NCBI RefSeq assembly: GCF_034366625.1
Contig: NZ_JAXMIH010000024.1
Location: forward strand, 1-64,000
DNA length: 64,000 nt
Direction: 5' to 3'
DNA from: Prosthecobacter sp.
Lineage (GTDB): Bacteria; Verrucomicrobiota; Verrucomicrobiia; Verrucomicrobiales; Verrucomicrobiaceae
A program made the position numbers and the translations under genes. Each line of letters opens with the position of its first letter. The first letter of the stretch is position 1. Below are positions 9,608-17,617 of the stretch, piece after piece. The notes under the pieces were generated by a model that saw only the letters and a list, made by a program, of their open reading frames with translations, ran no database searches and was not told the origin of the DNA.

Positions 9608-9642
9608 GATGAAAACTAAAAGTTAAAAGCTGAAAGCTAAAA
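9608..9642 (-). repeat. Heptamer tandem repeat tract A, 5' of rplO
   Basis: On the coding strand the gap reads as five consecutive 7-nt units of the form TTTTAGC, TTTCAGC, TTTTAAC and so on. The last unit touches the rplO ATG. Three to five bases per unit are invariant, and the phase is kept for 35 nt. The tract replaces the expected Shine-Dalgarno. Confidence 0.75.
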
Positions 9643-9646
9643 TGAA

Positions 9647-10234
9647 TCAGAGGGCTTTGCGCTCTTTGATCTGCTTGCCACGGGCACGGAGGATTTCGTC
9701 AGCAGGGCGCAGCGCGCTGAGGGCGGCGAGCGTGGCCTTGACGACGTTGGCGTGATTGCTGGAACCAAGGGACTTGCCGATCACGTCTTTGACGCCAGCG
9801 GCTTCAAGCACGGCGCGTGCGCCACCACCGGCGATGATGCCGGTACCTGGCGTGGCAGGCTTGAGCAGAATGTGGCCGCCGCCGTGGGAACCGGTCACCT
9901 CATGGGGAATGGTGCTGTCCTTGAGGCAGATGGAGTACATGTTCTTGCGGGATGCCTCGGTGGCCTTTTTGATGGCGTCGGAGACTTCGTTCGCTTTGCC
10001 AAATCCGCAACCGACCTTGCCCTTGGCATCACCAGAGACAACGAGAGCGCTGAAGCTGAAGCGACGACCGCCTTTGACGACCTTGGCGCAACGGTTGATG
10101 TGAACGACTTTTTCAACGCCATCCACTTCACGCGGCCCACGATCATCGCGACCACGGAAGACTGAAGGTGCGGGAGCAGCGACTTCAACGGCTTCCACCG
10201 GCGGTGCCTCAATAATTACTGTTTCATCGGCCAT
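9647..10234 (-). CDS. rpsE: 30S ribosomal protein S5
   Basis: A small-subunit protein important for decoding fidelity. The double-stranded RNA-binding S5 fold is seen from [18 protein letters not shown] to about residue 100. The C-terminal domain has [19 protein letters not shown] and ends RALGKQ-like ([12 protein letters not shown]). At 195 residues it is longer than usual because of an acidic, Ala/Pro-rich N-terminal extension of about 35 residues ([18 protein letters not shown], then a [14 protein letters not shown] linker). It lies between rplR and rplO in the usual spc order. Confidence 0.98.
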   Translation of the reverse strand: MADETVIIEAPPVEAVEVAAPAPSVFRGRDDRGPREVDGVEKVVHINRCAKVVKGGRRFSFSALVVSGDAKGKVGCGFGKANEVSDAIKKATEASRKNMYSICLKDSTIPHEVTGSHGGGHILLKPATPGTGIIAGGGARAVLEAAGVKDVIGKSLGSSNHANVVKATLAALSALRPADEILRARGKQIKERKAL

Positions 10235-10256
10235 ATAAGAAATGAATGCGGGTGGA

Positions 10257-10613
10257 TTAGAATTTCAGGCCCTTTTCGCGGGCGGCATCGGCGAGAGCCT
10301 TGACCTTGCCATGATAAATGAAGCCCGCGCGGTCGAAGACCACTTCGGAGATGTTCTTGGCGATGGCACGCTCGGCGAGGACGGCACCGACCTTGGTGGC
10401 GTTCTCGACGTTGGCCTTGCCAGCGCCGTAGCCTTTTTCCTTGGTGGAGGCCGAAACAAGAGTCTTGCCGGCCGCATCGTCGATGACCTGGGCGTAAACG
10501 TTGGTGTTCGAGAAGTAAACAGCGAGACGGGGACGCTCGGCGGTGCCGCTGAGCTTGCGGCGGATGCGCTTGTGAATGCGAGCGCGGATGTCTTTGCGAT
10601 TGGTGAGGGCCAT
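10257..10613 (-). CDS. rplR: 50S ribosomal protein L18
   Basis: A 118-residue protein that binds 5S rRNA with L5 and L25 in the large subunit. It has the basic N-terminal tail ([19 protein letters not shown]), the [20 protein letters not shown] core and the family ending [28 protein letters not shown] split over the last 30 residues. It lies in canonical order between rplF and rpsE, with short spacers. Confidence 0.98.
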   Translation of the reverse strand: MALTNRKDIRARIHKRIRRKLSGTAERPRLAVYFSNTNVYAQVIDDAAGKTLVSASTKEKGYGAGKANVENATKVGAVLAERAIAKNISEVVFDRAGFIYHGKVKALADAAREKGLKF

Positions 10614-10631
10614 GATGAATATCTCCGGGGA

Positions 10632-11171
10632 TTACTTGACGGATTTGCCGGCTTTGCGGCGGATGTGCTCGCCCACATAACGAACGCCCTTGGCCTTGTA
10701 AGGCTCCGGCGGGTAGTAGGCGCGGATGTCGGCGGCAAGCTGCCCGACAACCTGTTTGTCGATGCCTTCGATGGCGATCTTGGTGTTTTCAGTGACGGTC
10801 ACCTTCACCCCTTTCGGGATGGGATGCAGACGTTCATGGGACTGGCCAAGCTGGAGGTCGATCTCGGAGCCTTTGACCGCAGCGCGGAAGCCGACGCCGT
10901 GGATTTCGAGGTTCTTGGTGTAGCCCTGGCTGACGCCGATGAGCATGTTCGAGATCAATCGCTGCGTGGTGCCGTGAAGAGCACGCACCTGGCGCTCATC
11001 GGACTCGCGGGTGACGTTGATGGTCTTGGCATCGGCATCGACTTTGACGCCGAGCGGAAGATTCCAGCCAAGTTCGCCCTTGGGGCCTTTGACATGCACC
11101 GAACGGTCGTCGCCGATCTTGATGCTGACCTTGTCGGGAATGGTGATGGGTTGTTTGCCTACGCGTGACAT
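10632..11171 (-). CDS. rplF: 50S ribosomal protein L6
   Basis: A large-subunit protein near the factor-binding site. The 179-residue product starts MSRVGKQPITIPDKV, the standard L6 N-terminus, so ATG 11171 is chosen over a TTG-type upstream start at 11249 that would run back into the rpsH region. It has two repeated beta-alpha modules and the C-terminal signature YYPPEPYKAKGVRYVGE, followed by a basic tail (RRKAGKSVK). It sits between rpsH and rplR. Confidence 0.98.
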   Translation of the reverse strand: MSRVGKQPITIPDKVSIKIGDDRSVHVKGPKGELGWNLPLGVKVDADAKTINVTRESDERQVRALHGTTQRLISNMLIGVSQGYTKNLEIHGVGFRAAVKGSEIDLQLGQSHERLHPIPKGVKVTVTENTKIAIEGIDKQVVGQLAADIRAYYPPEPYKAKGVRYVGEHIRRKAGKSVK

Positions 11172-11193
11172 GAAGGTGGTGACAGTTGGAGGT

Positions 11194-11583
11194 TTACCAG
11201 ACGGTGGCGAGGAGTTCGCCACCCACTTTGGCCTTGCGGGCCTTGGCACCGGTCATGATGCCACGCGGGGTGGAAAGAATGGAAATGCCGAGGCCGCCGA
11301 GGACGCGGGGGATCTCATCGCTGCCCACATACTTGCGCAGGCCGGGCTTGCTGGCGCGGTCGATCTTGCGGATGACAGGTGCCTTGTCCTGATACTTGAG
11401 CTTGAGCTTGAGGCGAGGATGGGTGGCGTTGGTGTCCACTTCATAGCTCCAGATGTAGCCTTCTTCCTGCAGGATGCGGGAGAGTTCGGCTTTCATCTTC
11501 GAGAAGGGAATGAGCACCTGCTCCTGCTGTGCGGAGCAGGCATTGCGGATGCGGGTGAGATAATCTGCGATCGGGTCGGTCAT
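11194..11583 (-). CDS. rpsH: 30S ribosomal protein S8
   Basis: A 129-residue 16S rRNA-binding protein that initiates assembly of the platform. In E. coli it is the translational repressor of the spc operon. It starts MTDPIADYLTRIRNA and ends with the S8 signature ISILSTPRGIMTGAKARKAKVGGELLATVW region. rplE is only 29 nt upstream, so rpsN (S14), usually placed between rplE and rpsH, is missing here. Confidence 0.98.
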   Translation of the reverse strand: MTDPIADYLTRIRNACSAQQEQVLIPFSKMKAELSRILQEEGYIWSYEVDTNATHPRLKLKLKYQDKAPVIRKIDRASKPGLRKYVGSDEIPRVLGGLGISILSTPRGIMTGAKARKAKVGGELLATVW

Positions 11584-11612
11584 GACGCTGAGGGTGTCCG
11601 GGGGTTCTTAAA

Positions 11613-12200
11613 TTAGGCGGCAGCGGCTTCAGAGCCATCTTCCTTCTTCGGCTGGGCGGTGCGGGTGCGGAACGGCATGCCCAGGGCACGCAGCATTTCA
11701 CGCGCATGATCATCATTGTTCGTGCTGGTGACGAAGGTGATGTCAAAACCGAGGGGACGCTTGATCTTGTCGATCTCGATCTCAGGGAAGATAGACTGGT
11801 CGGAGACACCGAGGGTGTAGTTGCCACGGCCGTCAAAGGCGCGGGGAGCGACACCACGGAAGTCACGAATACGCGGGATGGCGGTGCGCACGAGGCGCAT
11901 CATGAAGTCATACATCTTAACGCCGCGCAGAGTAACTTTAACGCCGATGTTTTCACCTTCACGCAGCTTGAAGTTGGCGATGGCCTTCTTGCTTTTGGTG
12001 ATGATGGGCTTCTGGCCGGTGATGAGAGTGACTTCGTTCACCGCATCTTCGATCGCCTGCTTGCGTTCGCCCTGGCTGCCGACAGAGCAGTTGATGACGA
12101 TTTTTTCAAGCTTGGGAACCTGATGGATGTTGGTGAGGGCGAGCTGGGTCTTCAGTTCGTCGCGCTTCTGTTTGTAGAGGGTCTTGAGGGAGTATTCCAT
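11613..12200 (-). CDS. rplE: 50S ribosomal protein L5
   Basis: Binds 5S rRNA and contacts the P-site tRNA. At 195 residues it is slightly longer than the usual 179 because of an acidic, Ala-rich C-terminal tail (KKEDGSEAAAA). Diagnostic stretches are ITGQKPIITKSKKAIANFKLR, GVKVTLRG and FRGVAPRAFDGRGNYTLGV. The 90-nt spacer to rplX is one of the longer gaps in the cluster, but no defined structure was recognised in it. Confidence 0.98.
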   Translation of the reverse strand: MEYSLKTLYKQKRDELKTQLALTNIHQVPKLEKIVINCSVGSQGERKQAIEDAVNEVTLITGQKPIITKSKKAIANFKLREGENIGVKVTLRGVKMYDFMMRLVRTAIPRIRDFRGVAPRAFDGRGNYTLGVSDQSIFPEIEIDKIKRPLGFDITFVTSTNNDDHAREMLRALGMPFRTRTAQPKKEDGSEAAAA

Positions 12201-12290
12201 GATTCAGTTTGGGCTGTGCCTCCTTTCCTTCAATGGCCGCACCGTGCGGAGCGACGATGGTAAAGGGGGAAGCAAATGGGGGGCGGGGAT

Positions 12291-12578
12291 TTAGGCTTTG
12301 GCCTTCTTCTTAGCAACTTTCTTTTTCTTCTCTTTCGCGGGCGCTTCGACGCGCTTCACGTTGGAAATGTGGATGGGGGCTTCTTTTTCCTGGAAGCCGC
12401 CGGCCTGGTTCTGCTGGGTGGGCTTGATCGCTTTTTTGATCATGCGCACGCCTTCAACGAGCACACGGCCTTTGCCCGGCTGCACTTGCAGGACAACGCC
12501 CTGCGCGCCTTTGGCGGCTCCGGAGATGACGACGACATTGTCGCCCTTTTTAACGTGGGTCTTGATGTGGCTGCTCAT
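12291..12578 (-). CDS. rplX: 50S ribosomal protein L24
   Basis: An early assembly protein of the large subunit. It has the KOW motif ([21 protein letters not shown]) and the [24 protein letters not shown] segment. At 95 residues it is shorter than the roughly 104-residue E. coli protein, and ends in a Lys/Ala tail ([14 protein letters not shown]). Its start overlaps the rplN stop by 4 nt (ATGA), implying coupled translation. Confidence 0.98.
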   Translation of the reverse strand: MSSHIKTHVKKGDNVVVISGAAKGAQGVVLQVQPGKGRVLVEGVRMIKKAIKPTQQNQAGGFQEKEAPIHISNVKRVEAPAKEKKKKVAKKKAKA

Positions 12579-12943
12579 AGCACTTCGGGGGCGAGGGAAA
12601 CGATCTTCATGAAGTTTTTGTCGCGCAGCTCACGGGCCACCGGGCCAAAGATGCGGGTGCCGCGCGGGTTGTTGTCCTTGTCGATGATGACCATGGCGTT
12701 CCGGTCGAAACGCAGGATCGAGCCATCCACACGACGGATCGGATGCGAGGTGCGGACGATCACGGCACGGACGACTTCGCCCTTCTTCACGGCGGCGGTC
12801 GGGGTGGACTCGCGAACGTGCGCGGTGATGATGTCGCCAACATAGGCGAAGCGGGTGTTTTTCTTGCCCAGCACGCCGATCATCGTGGCCAAGCGGGCAC
12901 CGGTGTTGTCAGCCACCGGGATTGAAGATTCCATTTGCAACAT
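12575..12943 (-). CDS. rplN: 50S ribosomal protein L14
   Basis: A 122-residue large-subunit protein that forms intersubunit bridges. It starts [19 protein letters not shown] and contains [32 protein letters not shown] at the end, both hallmarks of L14. It is highly conserved, with no unusual extension. It overlaps rplX downstream by 4 nt and follows rpsQ. Confidence 0.99.
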   Translation of the reverse strand: MLQMESSIPVADNTGARLATMIGVLGKKNTRFAYVGDIITAHVRESTPTAAVKKGEVVRAVIVRTSHPIRRVDGSILRFDRNAMVIIDKDNNPRGTRIFGPVARELRDKNFMKIVSLAPEVL

Positions 12944-12987
12944 AAGCTGTTTCTCCTGGTCAGGTTAAGGGGTTCAAAAAATTGCGA

Positions 12988-13272
12988 TTAGTGCTTCTGA
13001 ACTTCCAGCAGTTCCCAGCGCTTCAGCTTCGAAAGCGGACGGGTTTCGCCGATGAGCACCTTGTCGCCCTCCTTGGCCTGTTCCTTCTCGTCATGAGCAT
13101 AGAACTTGGAGGTCTTGCGCACGATCTTCTTGAACTGCGGATGCGGAACGCGGCGTTCGACTTTGACGACGATGGTCTTCGCCATTTTGTCGGACAACAC
13201 GACGCCGACGCGCGTCTTGCGCACGGTTTTCTTTTCGGTGGCGGCAGGGGCTGCTGCGGTGGTCTCGCTCAT
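12988..13272 (-). CDS. rpsQ: 30S ribosomal protein S17
   Basis: Primary 16S rRNA binder of the small-subunit body. The OB-fold core runs from [22 protein letters not shown] to the [20 protein letters not shown] signature. The N-terminus carries about 20 extra residues ([19 protein letters not shown]) compared with the 84-residue E. coli protein. It sits between rpmC and rplN in canonical order. Confidence 0.98.
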   Translation of the reverse strand: MSETTAAAPAATEKKTVRKTRVGVVLSDKMAKTIVVKVERRVPHPQFKKIVRKTSKFYAHDEKEQAKEGDKVLIGETRPLSKLKRWELLEVQKH

Positions 13273-13307
13273 GATGTTAAAATTGCTTCAGGGGGTTGGT
13301 GACCGGA

Positions 13308-13526
13308 TCAGGCGGCCTTCTTGGCAGCCGCGGCGCGGGTGCGCTCGGTGATGATGGTTTCGATGCGGGCGATCTCCTTGCGGATGTGGGTCAGGCGCGC
13401 AGGATTTTCGAGCTGGCCGCCACCGGCGCTCTGCTGGATGCGCAGATTGAGCGCCTCCTGCTTCAGTTCGCGACGGCGTGCGGAAAGCTCTTCCACAGTC
13501 GATTCACGGAGTTCTTTGATCTTCAT
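13308..13526 (-). CDS. rpmC: 50S ribosomal protein L29
   Basis: A 72-residue two-helix protein at the peptide exit tunnel. It starts MKIKELRESTVEELSARRRELKQEALNLR and has the ARLTHIRKEIARIETIITER motif, ending in an Ala/Lys tail (TRAAAAKKAA). Immediately upstream of the ATG is a 7-nt repeat tract rather than a Shine-Dalgarno. Confidence 0.98.
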   Translation of the reverse strand: MKIKELRESTVEELSARRRELKQEALNLRIQQSAGGGQLENPARLTHIRKEIARIETIITERTRAAAAKKAA

Positions 13527-13532
13527 AATTCA

Positions 13533-13560
13533 GTTCGCAGTTCGCGGTTCTCGGTTCGCG
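13533..13560 (-). repeat. Heptamer tandem repeat tract B, between rplP and rpmC
   Basis: On the plus strand four exact-phase 7-nt units occur: GTTCGCA, GTTCGCG, GTTCTCG, GTTCGCG. On the coding strand this is CGCGAAC-type repeats ending 6 nt before the rpmC ATG. The unit differs from tract A but has the same length and position relative to the gene. Confidence 0.8.
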
Positions 13561-13566
13561 TGGTGG

Positions 13567-13989
13567 TTATTTGTGCAGGCTTTCGCGGCTGACGAAGCGG
13601 CAACGGAGGCCGAGTTTCGTAGCGGCCAGGCGGCAGGCTTCACGGGCGGTGGCCTCGTTGACGCCGGAGATTTCAAACAGCATGTGCCCGGGGAGGACGA
13701 CAGCGACCCAGAATTCCGGGGCGCCTTTACCTTTACCCATTCGGACTTCCGGCGGGCGCTGGGTGACGGGCTTGTGCGGGAAAATGCGGACGAAAACCTT
13801 GCCTTTGCGCTTCAGGAAGCGGGTGATGGCGACACGGCAGGCTTCAATGTGGATGTTCTTGATCCAGCCGCGTTCAAGGGTCTGGAGTCCGAACTCACCG
13901 AAGTCGAGCTTGTTGCCGCTGGTGGCGTTGCCACCGCGGTTGCCGCGTTGCGATTTGCGATATTTAACTCTGCTGGGAAGAAGGGCCAT
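13567..13989 (-). CDS. rplP: 50S ribosomal protein L16
   Basis: A large-subunit protein near the A-site tRNA elbow. The 140-residue product starts [20 protein letters not shown] and contains [29 protein letters not shown], the L16 core, with the conserved arginine near the decoding centre. It lies between rpsC and rpmC. Confidence 0.99.
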   Translation of the reverse strand: MALLPSRVKYRKSQRGNRGGNATSGNKLDFGEFGLQTLERGWIKNIHIEACRVAITRFLKRKGKVFVRIFPHKPVTQRPPEVRMGKGKGAPEFWVAVVLPGHMLFEISGVNEATAREACRLAATKLGLRCRFVSRESLHK

Positions 13990-14036
13990 ACGTCTCTGTC
14001 CTGTGGGAAGGTTTTAGTTCAAAAGGTGGAGGCTGA

Positions 14037-14837
14037 TCATGCCTGGGCGGGGGCTGGTGCCGGGGCGGGAGCGGGGGAACCATAACCGGAACCACCACCA
14101 GGGCCGCCACGACCACGTTCGCCACCACGGGGACCGGGAGCGCCAGGGCGGCGGTCACCACGGTCGTTGTTGCGCGGGCGGCGGTCACCGGAAGGACGGG
14201 AGACGCCTTCAGGGGCATTGCCACGGTTCATCCAGCACTTCACGCCGATGATGCCGTAAACGGTGCGGGCTTCGGCAAAGCCATAGTCAATCGGGATACG
14301 CAGCGTTTGAAGCGGCACCTTGCCCTGGCGATACCACTCAGCACGGGCAATGTCGGCGCCACCGAGACGACCGGCGCAGCGGAGACGGATGCCGTCAGCA
14401 CCCATGTCCATCGCGGTCTGCACGGAGCGCTTCATGGCGCGGCGGAAGGAAATACGGCGTTCAAGCTGAACGGCAACGGCCTCGGCGACGAGCTGGGCGT
14501 CGAGCTCGGGCTGCTTGATTTCAAAGATGTCGATTTTCACCTGCTTGCCACCGCACATCTCGGAGATCTTCTGGCTCATCACGTCGATTTCCTGGCCTTT
14601 GCGGCCGATGACGAGACCGGGACGGGCGGTGTGGAGCGTCACACGGACCTGGTTCCAGGCGCGTTCGATGACGATCTTCGAGATTGCGGCCTGCATGAGC
14701 TTCTCCTTGAGATAGCCACGGATAGCGAGGTCGCTGTGCAGCGAGTCTGCATATTCTTTTTCAGGGGCATACCACTTGGAGCGCCAGTCTTTGGTGACTG
14801 CGAGGCGGAAGCCGATCGGATTTACTTTCTGTCCCAT
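14037..14837 (-). CDS. rpsC: 30S ribosomal protein S3 with a Gly/Arg/Pro-rich tail
   Basis: Forms part of the mRNA entry pore and helicase. It has a KH domain (VIGRKGQEIDVMSQKISEM) and the S3 C-terminal domain (ADIARAEWYRQGKVPLQTLRIPIDYG). At 266 residues it exceeds the typical 220 to 235. Residues from about 215 on are low complexity: charged RRPRNNDRGDRRP, then GGERGRGGPGGGSGYG, then an Ala/Pro repeat. The tail has no known role; similar disordered tails occur on other translation proteins in this window. Confidence 0.98.
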   Translation of the reverse strand: MGQKVNPIGFRLAVTKDWRSKWYAPEKEYADSLHSDLAIRGYLKEKLMQAAISKIVIERAWNQVRVTLHTARPGLVIGRKGQEIDVMSQKISEMCGGKQVKIDIFEIKQPELDAQLVAEAVAVQLERRISFRRAMKRSVQTAMDMGADGIRLRCAGRLGGADIARAEWYRQGKVPLQTLRIPIDYGFAEARTVYGIIGVKCWMNRGNAPEGVSRPSGDRRPRNNDRGDRRPGAPGPRGGERGRGGPGGGSGYGSPAPAPAPAPAQA

Positions 14838-14869
14838 AAAGTGAGGAGGTGCGGTTCGGTGGCGGGCGG

Positions 14870-15310
14870 TTATTCGGAAACTTTGGCTTTGGCTTTAGCT
14901 GCCTTCTTCTTGGCAGGAGCGTCACGGCGGGCGGATTTAGGAGCTTTCTTCTCTCCTTCGGCTTTGGCTTCTTCAGCTTTCGGAGCACCGATGATGATAG
15001 TGATGTGCGTCATGCGCTTCTTGATCGGAGCGGCGGAGCCACGCGCACGCGGCATGATACGACTGAGGACGGGACCAGGAGTGGCGATGGCGGATTCGAC
15101 GATGAACTCGGAGGCGTCCAACTCATGGTTGTTCTCGGCGTTCGCGATGGCGGAGCGGAGGGTTTTACCAATGAGGAAGGCGGCCTTCTTTGGCGTGAAG
15201 TCGAGAACGCTCAACGCCTGGGAAACAGGCAGGCCGGTGATGGCGCGCGTGACCTGACGGGCTTTCTGCGAGGAGATCCTGGCGTATTTGAGGACTGAGC
15301 GGACGGACAT
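14870..15310 (-). CDS. rplV: 50S ribosomal protein L22
   Basis: Lines the peptide exit tunnel, where its beta-hairpin meets macrolides. ATG 15310 gives MSVRSVLKYARISSQKARQV, the expected N-terminus, so the longer upstream frame to 15490 is rejected. The conserved hairpin region reads SRIMPRARGSAAPIKKRMTHITI. After it comes a Lys/Ala/Glu tail of about 35 residues (EEAKAEGEKKAPKSARRD and so on), giving 146 residues in all. The gene upstream in the operon is not rpsS as usual but an exported coiled-coil protein. Confidence 0.98.
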   Translation of the reverse strand: MSVRSVLKYARISSQKARQVTRAITGLPVSQALSVLDFTPKKAAFLIGKTLRSAIANAENNHELDASEFIVESAIATPGPVLSRIMPRARGSAAPIKKRMTHITIIIGAPKAEEAKAEGEKKAPKSARRDAPAKKKAAKAKAKVSE

Positions 15311-15335
15311 AAAGCGAGGGGGGTTCTGGACTTGC

Positions 15336-16118
15336 TTAGAGGGATTTGTTGAGATCGACGCGGCCCCGGTCGCCCACGCGGACGGGATCGTTGGCGCTGG
15401 CCAGTTCTTGGACCACGGCACCACAGACGGAGTTGCGAACTTCAGTGACGAGGACTTTGGCGATGGGCTTGTCCTCGCGGAAAATTTCAAACGGCATGCC
15501 TGGCTTCACGCCGTCTTTGGCACCGATGGAGAGCACGGCGATGCCGAGTTCATTCTTCAGACTGACCACACGGGCATTTTGCATGTCACCAGCGGGCTGG
15601 CCTTCGGCCTGGCCACCACCGGCTTTGACGAGCGCACCGTCAGCCTTGGTGATCGCTTTGTTGAGGCGGTCAGATGTGGCAGGATCGGCGTTCTGGGCGC
15701 TCTTCATCAGCCCCATGCCGGCTTCGGCGAGTTCAATCAGGGCATTGGCGAGTTCATCGCGCTGCTCCTTCATGATACGCAAGTCGCTGAGGGCGGAGAG
15801 CAGACGCTCCTGAGTCTGATCTTTGGAGTTTTCGAGCGCACCCACGCCGAGCCCTTCGAGCAGGCCGCGCAGTTTTTCGTAGCGGTCCTTCAATTCGTTG
15901 CTCTCGGAGTTGGCGGCGGCGGCACTCTGGGCCAGCGCATCGTTCTTGTCCTTGGACGCGTTGTTCTGGGCTTCGAGGGCCTGGATCTTGGCGGCAGCGA
16001 CCTGAAGCGTGGTGTGAAGTTCCTGAAGTTCCAGCCTGTCATCCGCACGCACGCCAGCCACACCCGCCGCGAGGAGCAGCGAGAGAGTGAGTTTGGCGAT
16101 GGAGGTGCGGATGGACAT
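15336..16118 (-). CDS. Exported coiled-coil protein embedded between rpsS and rplV
   Basis: I do not recognise a named family. The 260-residue product starts with a Sec signal peptide (MSIRTSIAKLTLSLLLAAGVAGVRA, cleavage near residue 25). Residues about 28 to 150 are helical and rich in Glu, Gln, Ala and Leu with heptad spacing, typical of a coiled coil. A Gly/Gln linker follows, then a compact beta-rich C-terminal part (about 180 to 260: VSLKNELGIAVLSIGAKDGVKPG, FEIFR, VGDRGRVDL) resembling the small barrel domains of FlgT or MreC. It lies 21 nt after rpsS and 25 nt before rplV, same strand, so it must be co-transcribed with the S10 genes. The function is unknown; a periplasmic role coupled to growth rate is speculation. 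Confidence 0.9.
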   Translation of the reverse strand: MSIRTSIAKLTLSLLLAAGVAGVRADDRLELQELHTTLQVAAAKIQALEAQNNASKDKNDALAQSAAAANSESNELKDRYEKLRGLLEGLGVGALENSKDQTQERLLSALSDLRIMKEQRDELANALIELAEAGMGLMKSAQNADPATSDRLNKAITKADGALVKAGGGQAEGQPAGDMQNARVVSLKNELGIAVLSIGAKDGVKPGMPFEIFREDKPIAKVLVTEVRNSVCGAVVQELASANDPVRVGDRGRVDLNKSL

Positions 16119-16139
16119 GAAGTTCTCGATGCTCAGTGA

Positions 16140-16418
16140 TTATTTGGCGGCCTTGACGGTGACGGCACCGTGAGACTTGAAGAGGCGGGTCAGGGAGAAC
16201 TCTCCGAGGCGATGGCCGACCATGTTTTCAGTCACATAGACGGAGACGAAGTCCTTGCCGTTGTGAACGAGGAAGGTGTGGCCCACCAGGTCAGGAGTGA
16301 CCATGGAGGAACGTGCCCAAGTCTTGATCGGGCGTTTTTGCTTGGCGTCGTTGAGCTTGTCCACCTTGTCGAGGAGGGCTTGCTGAACGAAGGGACCTTT
16401 TTTGAGGGAGCGTGCCAT
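16140..16418 (-). CDS. rpsS: 30S ribosomal protein S19
   Basis: A 92-residue head protein of the small subunit that contacts S13 and the A-site finger. It starts [19 protein letters not shown] and has the signature [26 protein letters not shown] with [10 protein letters not shown]. It follows rplB. Downstream, the usual rplV neighbour is displaced by the exported coiled-coil gene. Confidence 0.99.
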   Translation of the reverse strand: MARSLKKGPFVQQALLDKVDKLNDAKQKRPIKTWARSSMVTPDLVGHTFLVHNGKDFVSVYVTENMVGHRLGEFSLTRLFKSHGAVTVKAAK

Positions 16419-16442
16419 GAGAATGCGTGAGTAGGGAATGGA

Positions 16443-17282
16443 TTACTTCTTGGCGTGACGGGTCTGCACGATGAGCTTGTTCGTGGCCTTCTTCTTGTTG
16501 CGAGTCTTCTCGCCCTTCGCATGGCCCCAAGGGCTAAGAAGGTGCTGACGACCACCACCTGACTTGGAGCGGCCTTCGCCACCACCGTTCGGATGGTCAA
16601 TCGGGTTCATACACATGCCGCGCACGGTCGGGCGGGTGCCCTGCCAGCGGGTGCGGCCCGCCTTGGCGCTGACGACGTTCATGTGCTCGACGTTACCGAC
16701 CTGGCCGATGGTGGCATAGCAGGTGGCGAGAATCTTGCGGATTTCGCCGGAAGGCATGCGCACAAGGGCGAACTCACCTTCACGGTTGGAGAGCACGGCT
16801 GCCTGACCAGCGGCACGGGCGACAACGCCACCTTTGCCGGGGGACAGCTCGATGTTGTGGATCGAGGTGCCAAGAGGGATTTTGCTCAAAGGAAGCGCAT
16901 TGCCGAGTTCTGGAGCGGCTTTTTCACCAGCGGTCACGGAGGCACCGACAGCGAGATTGTTCGGCGCGAGGATGTAGGCACGCTGACCGTCCTTGTATTC
17001 GATGAGGGCGATGCGGGAGGAGCGGTTCGGATCGTATTCGATGCCGACGACCTTCGCAGCTTCATCGCGACGGGAACGCTTGAAGTCGATGAGGCGATAG
17101 CGCTGGACGTGACCACCGCCGATGTGACGGGTGGTGATGCGGCCAGTGTTGTTACGGCCACCAGACTTGCGGAGAGCCACGGTGAGGCTTTTCTCCGGCG
17201 AGTGCTTGGTGATCTCCTCAAAGGAGTTCCACTCCTTGTAGCGATTGGTGGGAGTGGTGGGCTTGAATGTTTTCAGCGCCAT
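16443..17282 (-). CDS. rplB: 50S ribosomal protein L2
   Basis: A core large-subunit protein at the peptidyl-transferase centre. At 279 residues it has the usual length. Signatures are [22 protein letters not shown] near the N-terminus and the [19 protein letters not shown] loop near the C-terminus. The first histidine of DHP is retained; the second position, often His, is Asn here. It lies between rplW and rpsS. Confidence 0.99.
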   Translation of the reverse strand: MALKTFKPTTPTNRYKEWNSFEEITKHSPEKSLTVALRKSGGRNNTGRITTRHIGGGHVQRYRLIDFKRSRRDEAAKVVGIEYDPNRSSRIALIEYKDGQRAYILAPNNLAVGASVTAGEKAAPELGNALPLSKIPLGTSIHNIELSPGKGGVVARAAGQAAVLSNREGEFALVRMPSGEIRKILATCYATIGQVGNVEHMNVVSAKAGRTRWQGTRPTVRGMCMNPIDHPNGGGEGRSKSGGGRQHLLSPWGHAKGEKTRNKKKATNKLIVQTRHAKK

Positions 17283-17330
17283 GACGGTGGGATAAGTTAA
17301 AGGGTTGTGCCTGCGGGCCGGATACCTGGG

Positions 17331-17615
17331 TTAAGCGAGATCGAACTTTTCACCCGCCTTGAGGCGGACGATGGCTTTCTTCCAATGATTGGTGCGGCCG
17401 TAGTCGGCGCGGCGTTCACGACGGGCCTTGCCATCATAATTGCAAGTGCGGACGCCGGTGACTTTCTTGCCGAACAGCTTTTCGATGGCCTGCTTGATGT
17501 CGATTTTGGTGGCTTCGACATCGACGGAAAACACGTACTCGTTGTTCTTCTCGCCCAGCAGCGTGGCTTTTTCGCTGAGGCGGATGGTTTTGATGACTTT
17601 ATGAAGGTCTTTCAT
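17331..17615 (-). CDS. rplW: 50S ribosomal protein L23
   Basis: A 94-residue exit-tunnel protein and docking site for trigger factor and SRP. The L23 core is clear in IRLSEKATLLGEKNNEYVFSVD, EATKIDIKQAIEKLFGKKV and GVRTCNYDGKARR. It starts 2 nt after the rplD stop, indicating tight coupling. Confidence 0.98.
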   Translation of the reverse strand: MKDLHKVIKTIRLSEKATLLGEKNNEYVFSVDVEATKIDIKQAIEKLFGKKVTGVRTCNYDGKARRERRADYGRTNHWKKAIVRLKAGEKFDLA

Positions 17616-17617
17616 GA

